Below are positions 16,790-27,220 of a stretch of DNA of 64,000 bases, piece after piece (positions within the stretch are counted from its first letter, which is position 1; every line of letters begins with the position of its first letter). Source of the stretch: Trichomonas tenax (taxonomy: Eukaryota; Parabasalia; Trichomonadida; Trichomonadidae). Location: positions 1-64,000 of the forward strand of contig JALKBU010000143.1 of assembly GCA_023091735.1 (NCBI GenBank), read 5' to 3'. The notes under the pieces are model-generated. The model was not told the origin of the DNA and did not search any database. It saw nothing but the letters and a program-made list of their open reading frames with translations. A program made the translations under genes and the position numbers.

Positions 16790-19045
16790 ATGTCAACACC
16801 CGCCTTTTTAGGCGACGTGGGCGACCTGAAGTACGGCCTTCTGCCAGACGACATCCACATCAAACTTCAGTCGGTGATGTTTTCTGACAGAGTTGAGGCC
16901 TCGAAAGAATTATTACCTATTACAAATCTCGCATCAATGAGGTATGTAGAGCTCGGAAACTTCCTCCTTTTCATAGGCCCATACCTCCACGACGAAAATT
17001 TCGAAGTTTGTTCGAATGTAGAGGCAGCAATCGAATCATTAATACAGAAATTCGGGTCACAATCTTTATTTTACATCGACCAATTCAAAGCTATAATATT
17101 TCCGGCACTATGCGACATAAGAAGAGCTGTTAGAATCATCACAGTCAATATGATGGTGACATTATCACTTGAAACACAATCTTTTATACTCCTTCAGACA
17201 GCTCTCGATGAGTTTGACAATCAACCCAATCTTTGTAAAGCCGAATTACTCACTTTTGTAAATTCGTTAATTGATAGAATCACACCTCCTGAGTCTTACT
17301 TCAAACTAATATCATCGATGCTTGATTCAGCCTTTTATATACAGAATGGACAAGTTAGATCATCAGCAGTTCTATTGTTGCAATGTTTCGTTAAAATTTC
17401 TCCTTCAATAAGACAAATGCTCACCGAACAATGTGAATCCTTCCTATTCGATGTTCATTCGAAGCCTCAACTCGTTCCACAAACACCAAAAGTTATAACA
17501 CCAAAATTCCCAATGAATGGAGCTAGTCCTCGTGGAATTTTCATAAAGAAATTTCCACAGACACCCCAAATTGACAAGCAACAAATAAATTTTGACATTA
17601 ATAATTTCGGAAAACCAAGAATTTCGAAAACAGCAAATGATATCTTTGCAGCTGCAAAGAAACAGATAATTGTCACTCCAAAGCTTCAAGATTCTCCAAA
17701 TTTCAGACCTAAAGTTAACTCTCCAATTATTGAGTCGTTCACTGAAGATCCATACAACAAAATTGTTCAAAACACAGTTGAAATATATGAGCCAAACTAT
17801 TCTCCCAATTTTGAGCCGATTTTCGCACAGCCAACCGCTCCACACAACAACGAAGTTAATTTATCGAGTTCTGAACAAGATTCGGAAGGATTCGAGTTTT
17901 CTCAGCTTATTCTCAACACAAGCTCAAAGAGCATCACGAAAATAACAATCGAAGAGCCGCCGCCACCATCAGATTTAGTTCCTATTAAGACAGAATCACG
18001 AAAGCTCGAGTTGCCACTCACGAAAGATTTTCCGATCAAACCAGATTTTGGAGATGATCCACAAAAGTCAGATTTGAACCAAATTCCATTTGCAATCGTT
18101 GAGCCAAAGGCCGCCATCCTTCTCAGTGATATAACAGACGATTTATCATCAGACATGGGCACATACAACAGAATGAAGATCAAAAGGAGGCCAAGGCCGC
18201 CAATGCTGAATATTCAACCTGCAATATCAGCACCGGCGGAGGCAGAGACTCCACAGCCAAAGAAGTTCGATGTTCAGGAGCCTTCTCTGCACGTCAAAGG
18301 CAATAAGATACACGCGAACACTCCAAGAGTCCACAACTCGAAAATCATGAGCCGTCCTCCAAAGCCACCGCAGCCATCGACTCGTTCACCACGAAAGGCA
18401 ATCGTGAAGGAGCTGAGCGCTGACGACATCATTGCAGATCTGAGATCCAGTGAATGGGAGAAACAAAATGATGCAGCTTCTTATTTAACGAAATTAGTAA
18501 TAACAAACACATCATTTGTTCGTGATAACTTGCGCGTTTTTGTCTTCGAGCTCTTTCCACTGACTGTTTCAATCAGATCTGCTCTTGCCAAGACTGCTCT
18601 CATTTGTCTTAAAGAACTCGCAGAGAAATTCGGCTCAGAGTTCTCTCCATTCTTTGAAGCAACACTCAATGAACTTCTTATTGTCATTTTGTCATCGAAA
18701 ATATTCATCAACAAGCTTGCGAGCGAATGCATTGACCTCATCCTCGAAGGAATTCAAAGAAGACTTGCAGTCGACTTCCTTTTGCAGGATCATAGAAAGA
18801 GACCAGTTCAATGCAGAATTGTTTTATCTGCGAACTTAAGCAAGTTCTGCACTGATTGTGATGATCCTAACAGAGTTGTTACAAGTCTCGGTTGGTTCGT
18901 AACGGATGCAAGTCCTGATGTAAGAAAGAACGCTAGAAACGCGATAACAAAGATGAGAGAAAAGTTCAATGGCTTCAAATACATAGTCGTTAACTCATCA
19001 TTAGACGAATCAGAAAAGAAAGTTATTTTAAGCAACTTGGATTAA
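16790..19045 (+). CDS. TOG-domain microtubule protein (TOGARAM/CLASP-like)
   Basis: 751 residues after moving the start from TTG 16787 to ATG 16790. Residues about 10-230 form a helical-repeat block with a TOG-like pattern (paired helices with intra-HEAT turns such as IRRAVRIITVN). Residues about 230-520 are a low-complexity linker rich in Pro, Ser and Lys, including RPRPPM and SRPPKPPQPSTRSPRK, typical of microtubule-lattice binding. Residues about 525-745 form a second TOG-like block starting LSADDIIADLRSSEWEKQNDA and ending SPDVRKNARNAITKM. TOG arrays bind tubulin. Two blocks separated by a basic linker resemble CLASP and crescerin/TOGARAM of cilia. Trichomonads have flagella and an axostyle where such a protein could act. 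The exact family is uncertain. Confidence 0.75.
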   Translation: MSTPAFLGDVGDLKYGLLPDDIHIKLQSVMFSDRVEASKELLPITNLASMRYVELGNFLLFIGPYLHDENFEVCSNVEAAIESLIQKFGSQSLFYIDQFKAIIFPALCDIRRAVRIITVNMMVTLSLETQSFILLQTALDEFDNQPNLCKAELLTFVNSLIDRITPPESYFKLISSMLDSAFYIQNGQVRSSAVLLLQCFVKISPSIRQMLTEQCESFLFDVHSKPQLVPQTPKVITPKFPMNGASPRGIFIKKFPQTPQIDKQQINFDINNFGKPRISKTANDIFAAAKKQIIVTPKLQDSPNFRPKVNSPIIESFTEDPYNKIVQNTVEIYEPNYSPNFEPIFAQPTAPHNNEVNLSSSEQDSEGFEFSQLILNTSSKSITKITIEEPPPPSDLVPIKTESRKLELPLTKDFPIKPDFGDDPQKSDLNQIPFAIVEPKAAILLSDITDDLSSDMGTYNRMKIKRRPRPPMLNIQPAISAPAEAETPQPKKFDVQEPSLHVKGNKIHANTPRVHNSKIMSRPPKPPQPSTRSPRKAIVKELSADDIIADLRSSEWEKQNDAASYLTKLVITNTSFVRDNLRVFVFELFPLTVSIRSALAKTALICLKELAEKFGSEFSPFFEATLNELLIVILSSKIFINKLASECIDLILEGIQRRLAVDFLLQDHRKRPVQCRIVLSANLSKFCTDCDDPNRVVTSLGWFVTDASPDVRKNARNAITKMREKFNGFKYIVVNSSLDESEKKVILSNLD

Positions 19046-19221
19046 TTATATTACATTATATATTGTTTTTTATTGTTTTGTTTGGTTTTATAAATAATTG
19101 TCGTTATAATTTTATAGTTCTACGAATAATTCATAGAAACTGAGATTTATAATTCAATAGATAAATAATATTTTATTTCTATATGTTAAACAAATAAAAG
19201 AGTTATATATGTATTGGTGAC

Positions 19222-20565
19222 TTATTCATCGGGATCGGGTACAATTGGATCGGTTTCATCTGATTCTAACATCATATCGTCAGCAAAACTTGCAACAAAG
19301 TTATCTTTGATGTTATCTGTTGTATATTCGCGATCCTTTGTGTTGTCGAATGGCCAATGGAAATAAGTCATTATTATAACATAGAAAAGGATAGATGCTT
19401 GTGCCATCATCTCTGGTGTCGCAGATCTTGCGATATATTTCTTGTTCAAGAATCCGAAGCCATCTGTGATGAAAATAAACTCAGTGAATAAACAAACAAA
19501 TGAATATAACTTGAGTTTATACCTCTCATCGCCGCTGATCCTGAACAAGACTTTAAAGATAATTATAAGGAGCCACACGATATACATAAAATGGACAAAG
19601 AAATATGGAATGTTTGAGTTAAATGATATATTGTATGGAATTGAAAGTGACTTTATAACGCAAAATAGATAATAAATTACGCTGAAAGCCAGTTTGAGAT
19701 TGATTTTAACTTTGTGTGTTCTTGAATTTTGGTATTGGAGGTCATCTATGATGTATAATGAGAACATCACTATACATCCATATATAATATTGGAAGCAAG
19801 AATGTCAATAATCAATGTTGCTCGTGTTAAGAATAATAATGAGAGTAAATAAGGAGGAAAGATGCAGAATAGTGCAGCGTTGAGTAGATATATAGTGAAG
19901 TGCTGCTGTGGGCATATCGTTGACTTATCAACAGTCGGCAATTTTTTAGAATACCAAAATCTTACTAATATTGTCGCAAAGAAGAAAATTAGCTTCACGC
20001 AGGCAATGAAAGCATAATTGGCATTGTTTCCTTGTTCAACAATGAACATCGAAGAATATGGTTTTGTAATTCCTGAATGGTTAACTTGGTAATGAACTTC
20101 TTGACAAGGTGTAAATCTTTGGCTTTGGGCATTCAATTTCATGAAGCTTTGAATGGTATTTACGTTTAAAAATTTCCATGTTCGATAAAATCTCTTCGAA
20201 TCTTTCAATAATAAGCTTTCTTTCTTTATGCAGCGATAATCTACGTTAATGTCGACGAGAATCGACGACTTATCTTTGAATGGAAAGTAATTTAAGACTA
20301 AATACGATTTATAATACATATTTGTTGGAGTAATTTTCAAAATTTTCATCACAAAAGGAGTCACGGATGTATTTTCTATGTAATGAGGGAATCCATGGAA
20401 GATTTGAGGTGGCGGTGCAAAAAATCCAATAATTCCACTCACTAAGATCAAAATGATGAAAAACAGTATCGTCAATCTGTCTAAATGCCTGTTCTGTGTG
20501 TCGATACCCATGAAAGAATCATTCGCTTCCGTTCCTAAATCCTCAACAGCACTGTATTCACCCAT
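19222..20565 (-). CDS. TMEM181/Wntless-like seven-TM receptor
   Basis: 447 residues. One N-terminal span (about 30-50) is followed by a lumenal/extracellular domain of about 130 residues, then about seven hydrophobic spans (from FIACVKLIFFFATILVRFW onward), and an acidic C-terminal tail. This is the arrangement of the GOLD-domain seven-TM family that includes Wntless and TMEM181. HWPFDN near the end, after the last span, and the FAPPPQIFHGFPHY segment after span 1 resemble that family. In other eukaryotes these proteins act in the secretory pathway or at the surface. I infer family from topology plus scattered similarity. ATG 20565 is the first in frame. Confidence 0.6.
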   Translation of the reverse strand: MGEYSAVEDLGTEANDSFMGIDTQNRHLDRLTILFFIILILVSGIIGFFAPPPQIFHGFPHYIENTSVTPFVMKILKITPTNMYYKSYLVLNYFPFKDKSSILVDINVDYRCIKKESLLLKDSKRFYRTWKFLNVNTIQSFMKLNAQSQRFTPCQEVHYQVNHSGITKPYSSMFIVEQGNNANYAFIACVKLIFFFATILVRFWYSKKLPTVDKSTICPQQHFTIYLLNAALFCIFPPYLLSLLFLTRATLIIDILASNIIYGCIVMFSLYIIDDLQYQNSRTHKVKINLKLAFSVIYYLFCVIKSLSIPYNISFNSNIPYFFVHFMYIVWLLIIIFKVLFRISGDERYKLKLYSFVCLFTEFIFITDGFGFLNKKYIARSATPEMMAQASILFYVIIMTYFHWPFDNTKDREYTTDNIKDNFVASFADDMMLESDETDPIVPDPDE

Positions 20566-21513
20566 TTTGAAATTTTATCGATAAAATTTAGCAATGAACG
20601 AGAAGTACACACTGAACATGTATATAAATTAAAAAACTAACTTCAAAATTATGAAAATTTTTGCAATTTAAGGCTAATTTTATCAAAAATAATAACAGCA
20701 CAATGTTGCAATATCAAATATTTAATAATTTCATTCACTTTTTGCAAATATATTGTCACTTTTCTTGATTTTGTTTTATTTTTTAACTTCGAATTAGTGA
20801 TCCATCACACTTGCATTCATACTGAATTTGTCATTTCTATATAAAGCAATGATTGATTATTCATGATGACCATTTGAATCATTTCTTTCATTTGTGATGC
20901 ATAAAAAATAAAAAGCCTACAGCTTCCAATCCATGCAAGATATGATGTAATGCTCAATTTATAGTTATTGCCGCTGTGTTTTTAAAATAATTATCAATAT
21001 GAAAGTATTACACAATATTAGATTGTATAATGTCACTATAACATCTAGAATTATCAAATCCCATATAGTGGAATCGATTCAGCATCATTTTGGATTATAT
21101 TCACATCAATATTGAATTGAATTTAAAATCTAATTACATGCTCAAAGATCTTTAAGACATGTTATTTACTTCGATAGTAAAAGAGATTAGTATAGATAAA
21201 AATGCTTAAAATCGAATTTACTTTATCGAAGATAAAAATATTCATTCGCAATGCATTATTTTTTATCCAAAAAGTGAAGTTCACAGCTGCATGCTATCCA
21301 ATTAAGCACTAAAAGTCAAAATTGAGAACACACGGGAGCCAAACGGGAACAAAATGAACAAAAATCTTGATAACGAGAACGACAAATCCACCAGAAAACT
21401 ACACATAAAAGCTTTCTTTTCGGCACTTTCACTGTATCATTCGCGATTATACGATGAAATCAATATTTAGTTTAAATTAATCTTCTCACGTTGACGCGTT
21501 TGTCCTTCATTTG
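20566..21513. other. AT-rich spacer
   Basis: About 950 bp with no supported gene on either strand. It contains the presumptive promoters of the receptor gene (minus) and of the HMG-box gene (plus). Confidence 0.55.
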
Positions 21514-21639
21514 ATGATGAAGAAGATTCTGCATCTCGAGAAGCGCAGAAATCCGCGTGTGTTGTTGTCGCAGCTCTCTCTCGACATTTATATACTTTAT
21601 ATCAACGTTTTTGTGACTTCGGTTTCTGAATTCAAATAA
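21514..21639 (+). CDS. uORF overlapping HMG-box start by one base
   Basis: Two consecutive ATGs at 21514 and 21517 open a 41-codon frame rich in basic and hydrophobic residues that ends TAA at 21637-21639. The last A is the first base of the HMG-box ATG (TAATG). The stretch is notably more GC-rich than the spacer. If both lie on one transcript, the start of the HMG protein would depend on leaky scanning or termination-reinitiation. Alternatively transcription starts inside the uORF, since trichomonad leaders are very short. Confidence 0.35.
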   Translation: MMKKILHLEKRRNPRVLLSQLSLDIYILYINVFVTSVSEFK

Positions 21640-22043
21640 TGAACAAAGCGAATTCACCGAATGGGTCCAGATACTCCATTGTCTCGCAGGGAGCTCTCTT
21701 CTCGATCTCTCCGCCGGTCATTTCGACAGCGAAAAAGAGCTCGAAAGACAAAAGCAAAAAGAAGCCAAACCCGTACTTCATGTTCTGCCAGAAGAGGCGG
21801 ACCGAGCTGCACGCACAGAACCCGGAGATCGCGAGTCGCGAAATTACGAAACAACTCGCTCAAGAATGGAAAAGTTTATCTGATCAAGAAAAAAATAAAT
21901 ACGTGCAAGCATATAAAAACGCATCGCCAGAGCACTCAAATACACCTCCTAACCTGGGAAACCAGATATATTTGCAGGTTGTATCGACAGATGGAACCGC
22001 ATTTGCAATTCCTGCTTTTCAGGTTGTGAAAAACAAAAATTAA
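21639..22043 (+). CDS. HMG-box DNA-binding protein
   Basis: 134 residues. An N-terminal Ser/Pro-rich part is followed by a single HMG box (about 38-98): KKKPNPYFMFCQKRRTEL, NPEIASREITKQLAQEWKSL and QEKNKYVQAYK fit the three-helix consensus, including the basic N-terminus and the conserved W and K-Y residues. A 35-residue tail (QIYLQVVSTDGTAFAIPAF) may be a small dimer or partner strand. A nuclear architectural or transcription role is likely. The promoter is unusual because of the coupled uORF. Confidence 0.9.
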   Translation: MNKANSPNGSRYSIVSQGALFSISPPVISTAKKSSKDKSKKKPNPYFMFCQKRRTELHAQNPEIASREITKQLAQEWKSLSDQEKNKYVQAYKNASPEHSNTPPNLGNQIYLQVVSTDGTAFAIPAFQVVKNKN

Positions 22044-23551
22044 TCATTCAAGTCCAATACACAACTTAATTTATCTAATATCATCCCAATACTTTTCTCA
22101 AGGCACAAATTATATTTGTGAATTAGATAATTTGGCTTTCATTTTCCACAAGCATCATCTGCTTTACATAGATATCCATGAAGTAACTATTTGACAATGT
22201 CTTATTCTTTGTTTGTATTTATATTGAAGATAACTTTTATCGGTCAATTGATAAGCGAGCAAAATCCACTCTGTCACTGTTATTCATAGCCCAATTAGTA
22301 TGGATACGATTGACTCTACAGAGTATATGCGTCTATTATAAATTTAACTGTACAACTATTATTCATGATAAAATATAGTTTTAATAAGCTCACTTTTTCT
22401 AAAAATATGAAGTTCGTCTTATTTTGTTGATAAAATGGCTGCCTGTTGGCGTAAATATGATGGAACGAAAAGATATACACAATTTTTTTGCATCAAAACA
22501 TTTCTATCGAAGTTCATTCACTATCGACAGAGAATTCTTCTCACAATGTTTAATATCTCGCATATCAGTGAAGTATATCCTTAGCAATTAGTCATTGAAA
22601 TATTTATCTAAATCCTAACAATTAATCACCAGAGTTAAATTAAGAGTTTATCCACGAATGTTTTACAATTTATCATGATAATACAATAAAAATTTGTGAT
22701 TTTCATTTTCGATTTTGGTGATCTTTGATAAGAGATTTTTACATTAATTGCTTGCATACGCATAAAATACCAACGCTTAGTTATTCCCTTTTGTTTATAA
22801 TTTCTTAAACAGCCAATTTGTTCAATCAGTCACATTTGATTATCATCATGAAATGGCATTCATCAATCTCTATGATATGCAACTTCATTGTCAATTGAAG
22901 CCTATAGAAATAACTCAATACATAATTGAACATGGAGTTGATGTCAATAGAAATGCGGTTAATCTGTCATAATTGATAATCATAATGATATTACATCAAT
23001 CAGTCGCATTTTATCACCATTTTGATATTAAATCAGTCTGTCACGATCAGCCATCATTAAGATAGAGATCTCCATTATCAATTACAGTTGAAATGAAGTC
23101 TCTCAAAATCATTCAACATTTGAAATCAATCATCGAATTTTTATAATCAAGCTATCTTGTCATTCTATTCTTATATAATTTTAGTATATCTGAATGAACC
23201 ATAAATAGAAACCGTATAGATATAATTTGGATTCAATGATTATATCCGAAATAAGCATAGGCACATTATAACATAGAGACAGCTGATATAATTTTAGAAA
23301 GTCGTGAGATAAATCCAAAATTTGTTAATGATCGATATTTTATTTTTGTCCAATGCGTCCATTTCCTAAGCCATATTTAAAAGCCACAAAATATATAGAT
23401 ATGTGCATGATTAGCAGCATAAAAACGATAAATTTCCATGAATTCCACTGCAAAACACATATAATTTTGATGGATTTGGAATTGAAATATGTTATAGAAT
23501 ATAAATATATATAAAATTTAAACAATTGATTTTTCTTACATTTTCAAAAAA
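22044..23551. other. Long spacer with an ankyrin-type relic
   Basis: About 1.5 kb of AT-rich sequence with degenerate ATCA-rich repeats (for example TCAATCAGTCACATTT near 22822 and ATCAATCAGTCGCATTTT near 22995). An ankyrin-like fragment is listed separately. No intact gene. Confidence 0.5.
22853..22972 (+). pseudogene. Ankyrin-repeat gene relic
   Basis: A 39-codon open stretch from ATG 22853 contains ITQYIIEHGVDVN, the standard ankyrin helix 2 plus beta-turn (compare LIEHGADVN), and stops at TAA 22970. Upstream codons are also in frame for two residues only. Trichomonads carry very large ankyrin families, so this is most likely the decayed remains of one copy. Confidence 0.45.
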
Positions 23552-24880
23552 ATGCTGATTGGAAAATATCGATTAATCCGCGTTGTTGGCGAAGGATCAT
23601 TTTCACAAGTTTACGTCGGCGTCAACATCTTCACGAAGGAACAAGTAGCAGTCAAAGTTATAAATAGGCTCGTTCTAGAAAACAAAACTGACATGGAAAG
23701 TATACAAAGAGAAATAAGTGTCCTAAAGAGACTCGATTACCCCGGCATAGTGAAATTCATTGATTACTTAGAAGATGAGAACTCTGTATACATAGTTATG
23801 GAATATATTCCTGGTGGAGAGTTATTTGACTTCATTATCTCGCATATACGTGTAGAGGAGTCCTTGGCGAAGAGAATTTTCAAGCAAATTGTATACTCTG
23901 TTGGTTATATTCATTCAAAAAATATTATACATCGCGATTTGAAGCCCGAAAACCTATTACTCGCCGAATCCAATGTAGTAAAGATCATCGATTTCGGTCT
24001 ATGTTCAACAGAAGCTGACAAACCACTTAACAACAAATGCGGGTCACCTGTTTACATTTGTCCAGAAGCACAGACAGGGGAAGAATATATGGGACAGCTC
24101 GCTGATGTGTGGGCGCTCGGCGTCATATTATATGTTTTAGTTGATGGATCACTTCCTTGGAGTTATAATGATAAAGAAAAGATGCAGAACGAAATTATGA
24201 CGGGTAATTATTTGCCTATTGAAAATGTTTCGGATGAATGTAAAGAATTAATTCAATCGATATTAAATCCTGACCCTGGAAAAAGAATAACTGTCACAGA
24301 AATACTAGTGCATCCATGGCTCTTTGGAATTAGAAATGTTTTCCCATCAGCCAAACCAACATTCGTTCAAAGATCTGAAAATCTTTCTCTTGCTGTTGGT
24401 GGTTTTTCGTCAGCTAGCTTCAACGAAAATCAACAGCCGATTGGAACTGCTTATGAGAAATCAGTTCAATCGCCTAAAAACGATCCCGCACAGAAAATCA
24501 CAATCCAGAATTCACCTGAGAAGCAGAAAGTGCAGCCGCGCTCAATATCTCTTAATGTTGAAACAATGGATGCTGAGAATACCGCTGATGGACCAAATGC
24601 TCACAAAGGAGTTATTTTATCACAAACGATTAGCAATAGAGATCCAATGTTTGTTGCTAAGAAGCTCGAATCCACCATCGTTGCTGCGAATGTTGCTTTC
24701 GAAAAAATCAGTCCACTTGAATATACATTAACAAGTGATAATCTGCAAGTTCAAGCGGAGGTTTGTAGGTTGTATGGCTTTAGAAACATCTTTGTTGTAT
24801 CGTTTAAGAGAATCAAAGGCGATAGTTGGGCTTATACTAATTTCGTTACACCATTGTTAGATCTGTTCAAGAAGCAATGA
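23552..24880 (+). CDS. SNF1/MARK-type Ser/Thr kinase with KA1 domain
   Basis: 442 residues. Kinase domain at about 4-260: glycine loop GEGSFSQVYVG, VAVKV lysine, HRDLKPENLLL, DFGLCS, and an activation loop CGSPVYICPEA, where APE is CPE as tolerated in some kinases. A linker follows, then residues about 365-442 form a KA1-like domain: TLTSDNLQVQAEVCRLYGF and FKRIKGDSWAYTNFVTPLL match the C-terminal box of MARK, Chk1-like and AMPK-related kinases, which binds acidic phospholipids or autoinhibits. All catalytic residues are present, so it should be active. It presumably needs T-loop phosphorylation. ATG 23552 follows TTACATTTTC, a weak Inr. Confidence 0.9.
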   Translation: MLIGKYRLIRVVGEGSFSQVYVGVNIFTKEQVAVKVINRLVLENKTDMESIQREISVLKRLDYPGIVKFIDYLEDENSVYIVMEYIPGGELFDFIISHIRVEESLAKRIFKQIVYSVGYIHSKNIIHRDLKPENLLLAESNVVKIIDFGLCSTEADKPLNNKCGSPVYICPEAQTGEEYMGQLADVWALGVILYVLVDGSLPWSYNDKEKMQNEIMTGNYLPIENVSDECKELIQSILNPDPGKRITVTEILVHPWLFGIRNVFPSAKPTFVQRSENLSLAVGGFSSASFNENQQPIGTAYEKSVQSPKNDPAQKITIQNSPEKQKVQPRSISLNVETMDAENTADGPNAHKGVILSQTISNRDPMFVAKKLESTIVAANVAFEKISPLEYTLTSDNLQVQAEVCRLYGFRNIFVVSFKRIKGDSWAYTNFVTPLLDLFKKQ

Positions 24881-24930
24881 TTAATACTATTTTTGTTTAT
24901 AAATATATACTATTTCGGTCCTTTTTATAA

Positions 24931-24942
24931 TCATATTTTTTC
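24931..24942 (+). promoter_or_regulatory. Inr-like TCATATTTTTTC before GT61 gene
   Basis: TCATATTTTTTC ends two bases before ATG 24944 and is preceded by CCTTTTTATAA, similar to the CCTTT trichomonad core element. It supports the ATG at 24944 over the TTG at 24893. Confidence 0.5.
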
Positions 24943-24943
24943 A

Positions 24944-26539
24944 ATGATAAGACGAAATCGAATCTTCAACAAAAGAAGATTTTTGATTCTTGTTTTAACA
25001 ATGATTGAAATAGTTTTGCTATCAAGAAAGATGAAAGACAGCTCAAACATAGAAATTATACAGAAAATAGAGATAAATTATATCAAACCAATGATATGCA
25101 AGGAAGAAATCGAATTTAAATCAGTCAACAATAGAGCCATGATAGTTGCAAATGGTATAACACAAGAAAATTTTAAAAATTTCGTATTTCAAACAACTTA
25201 TTTAGCAAATAATTTAGTTCTTGATTATAAAAGCTTTGAAAACATATCATTCGATTATAAATCAGCTACATTCGATATTGCATTTCCTTTTATATCCTCT
25301 TACACTGGAAAATTTCATTGTATCACTTATTCATCGATAAATCAAAACTATAGAAAGCCACCATCACTCAATATGTCATATAAAGCGTCAGAAGAACTGA
25401 AATTTACCAAAGATTCATTTACAAATACAAATAAATCAGAATTGATTTGTTTTGGGGAGAATTTCGATAATAGATACTGCAACGCATCGAATATATACTA
25501 TAAAAACAGAAATTTAATATTTGTCACTGATGCTTTTTATGAGTTTCCCTTTGATTTTGTTTTGCTTTCGCCAAGAAATTCAACAGACATTCAATCAGAC
25601 AGACTAAGACAGTGTCCAATAGTGTCCAATTACTTCCCCGATTATGATGAAACGATTAATAACACTGTTTACTTTTTATCTTTTTATCATAGTTTTTATA
25701 ATTTGCTATTTGCTCATTATGAGTTCTTATTCCCGCTATATGCAACAATAAGTCACATAGAGGGCTCCATTGATAACTTTGATCGTGAATTTTTACTTTT
25801 CCATGAAAATGAATATTTAGATAATCTTTTTTACGTATTTTCAGACAAGAAGTACCGTAATTCGAGTAGCATTAGGGGAACTATATTGATTCGGAATGGA
25901 GTTCTTGGTATGAAACGCTTCTGGAGGCAAGTTGCGAATGAGCCTTATGAATACGACGTAAAACAAGGTGATATCGCTGGTTTAAAGGAGTTAGCCATGC
26001 AGAGGCTGAATATCAGATACAACGCGACCAACTTAGCGCTGTTTCCTATCGCCGAGAGACACTTCAAAAATTTCGCGAATTATAGACAATTTTATGATGG
26101 ACTGAAGTCCGGCTGTCCAAACGCCAATGTTGTATGGGTCGAAATAATGCGAATGAACGTGGTAGACATAATTAGACTCGCTGCACAATCTTTAGCGATT
26201 GTTGGCCAAAATTCGAATGCTCTTGCTTCTGCGTTTTGGATGCGTGCAAGTTCATTCCTTATCGAAATGACTCCTAAAGGATTCGATTGTGACAAATATT
26301 ATGAAAAGATTGCGGAATTCTCACAAGTGAACTATATGAGGCAAACGGATAAAAATGATAATACATTCTATGCAAAGACAGCTGAGATGAAAGCAAAGCT
26401 CCCACAATGCTACACGAGAGAGGATCGCTGCCAAGACAAAGATTGTTATCACCGATTGAAATTTCAAATACATCTCTCATATGTAGACGACTGGGACCAG
26501 ACTTGGAATCAGGTGTGCTCCAGTCTTTATCAGCCATAA
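24944..26539 (+). CDS. GT61-family glycosyltransferase-like, degenerate
   Basis: 531 residues, type II membrane topology: short basic N-terminus, one span (about 10-27), then a lumenal domain. The C-terminal half follows the GT61 plan seen in the gene at 34401: a VVDIIRLAAQSLAIVGQNSNALASAFWM block, an FLIEMTPKGFDC strand and a Cys-rich end (CYTREDRCQDKDCYHRL). The usual HG-SGLTN motif (present as GLHGSGLTN in the paralogue) reads GQNSNALAS here, so the His-Gly pair is lost. GT61 enzymes act in the ER/Golgi on N- or O-glycans. This copy may be inactive or may use another donor. The start was set by an Inr-like element. Confidence 0.75.
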   Translation: MIRRNRIFNKRRFLILVLTMIEIVLLSRKMKDSSNIEIIQKIEINYIKPMICKEEIEFKSVNNRAMIVANGITQENFKNFVFQTTYLANNLVLDYKSFENISFDYKSATFDIAFPFISSYTGKFHCITYSSINQNYRKPPSLNMSYKASEELKFTKDSFTNTNKSELICFGENFDNRYCNASNIYYKNRNLIFVTDAFYEFPFDFVLLSPRNSTDIQSDRLRQCPIVSNYFPDYDETINNTVYFLSFYHSFYNLLFAHYEFLFPLYATISHIEGSIDNFDREFLLFHENEYLDNLFYVFSDKKYRNSSSIRGTILIRNGVLGMKRFWRQVANEPYEYDVKQGDIAGLKELAMQRLNIRYNATNLALFPIAERHFKNFANYRQFYDGLKSGCPNANVVWVEIMRMNVVDIIRLAAQSLAIVGQNSNALASAFWMRASSFLIEMTPKGFDCDKYYEKIAEFSQVNYMRQTDKNDNTFYAKTAEMKAKLPQCYTREDRCQDKDCYHRLKFQIHLSYVDDWDQTWNQVCSSLYQP

Positions 26540-27104
26540 ATTGTTTTTTTTTTATCGCCACAATAAGACCATTATTCGACTTTACAGTAAATTTACGTGG
26601 CAAATACGTGTTTTTTATGACAAAAGCGGGGTTGCATTTTATTTTCCAAACTTTGCCCTAGATCCCAGTTACCCATATTGATGCTTATTCATTGAAGGAA
26701 CCATATCTGGCATTTTTGAGATGTTTATGTGTCAGAAATATCAAATCTTACATGGGGTTTGAATTTTTTGAAATGTCCGATCGGTTTACATTCTCAAAAG
26801 GACAAAATTGGGGATCAATGGATAATTTTCCGCATAAATCTTGCTTTAAGTACATCAGGCTTTTATTTGTCCATTGATTGGACGATAAGAAAAACTTATT
26901 TGTTTCAAATCTATCAATTTCTGGTTCAGTCCGAACTGTAGCGAACTGTGGAATCAACCAAAATGACGATTATCTTTTGAAAACAAATTGTGAAAAACCG
27001 AAAATCGGTTGGGACATAGTCAGATATTAAAGAGGGCCAAAACCCCGCAATTCATGTAACACAAGGAATAACAGCATAATTATTTTATTGACGAATATAG
27101 TTTT

Positions 27105-27158
27105 GAAATATTTGACAAAAGTGACATCCCGAAGGGTGTTACTTTTGACGAATATTTC
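27105..27158. repeat. 25-bp-stem hairpin with GAA loop
   Basis: The arm at 27105-27130 (starting GAAATATTTGACAAAAG) pairs with 27134-27158 (GGGTGTTACTTTTGACGAA and on) with about three mismatches, two of which would be G-U in RNA, and one bulge. The loop is GAA. Bases 27112-27127 are also an exact inverted copy of 27220-27235 at the Myb-gene Inr. The direct repeat TTGACGAATAT occurs at 27088 and 27145. It could be a small RNA hairpin, a regulator site or a mobile relic. Confidence 0.75.
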
Positions 27159-27187
27159 CATTCTTGATACAAAAATGAATCATTTTA

Positions 27188-27214
27188 GAAAAGTTACTTT
27201 TTTGTAAACTTTTC
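27188..27214. repeat. Second hairpin at Myb-gene promoter
   Basis: GAAAAGTTAC (27188-27197) pairs with GTAAACTTTTC (27204-27214) around a T6 loop, with one bulged base. It lies immediately before the Inr-type TGTCACTTTTGTC at 27221-27233. Confidence 0.65.
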
Positions 27215-27220
27215 AAAATA

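Noticed and set aside
22435..22584. 50-codon frame from ATGGCTGCC
   Set aside because: Too short, no conservation clue, no promoter element.
26274..26603. 109-codon minus-strand frame over the GT61 3' end
   Set aside because: It overlaps the conserved Cys-rich end of the GT61 protein and has no features.
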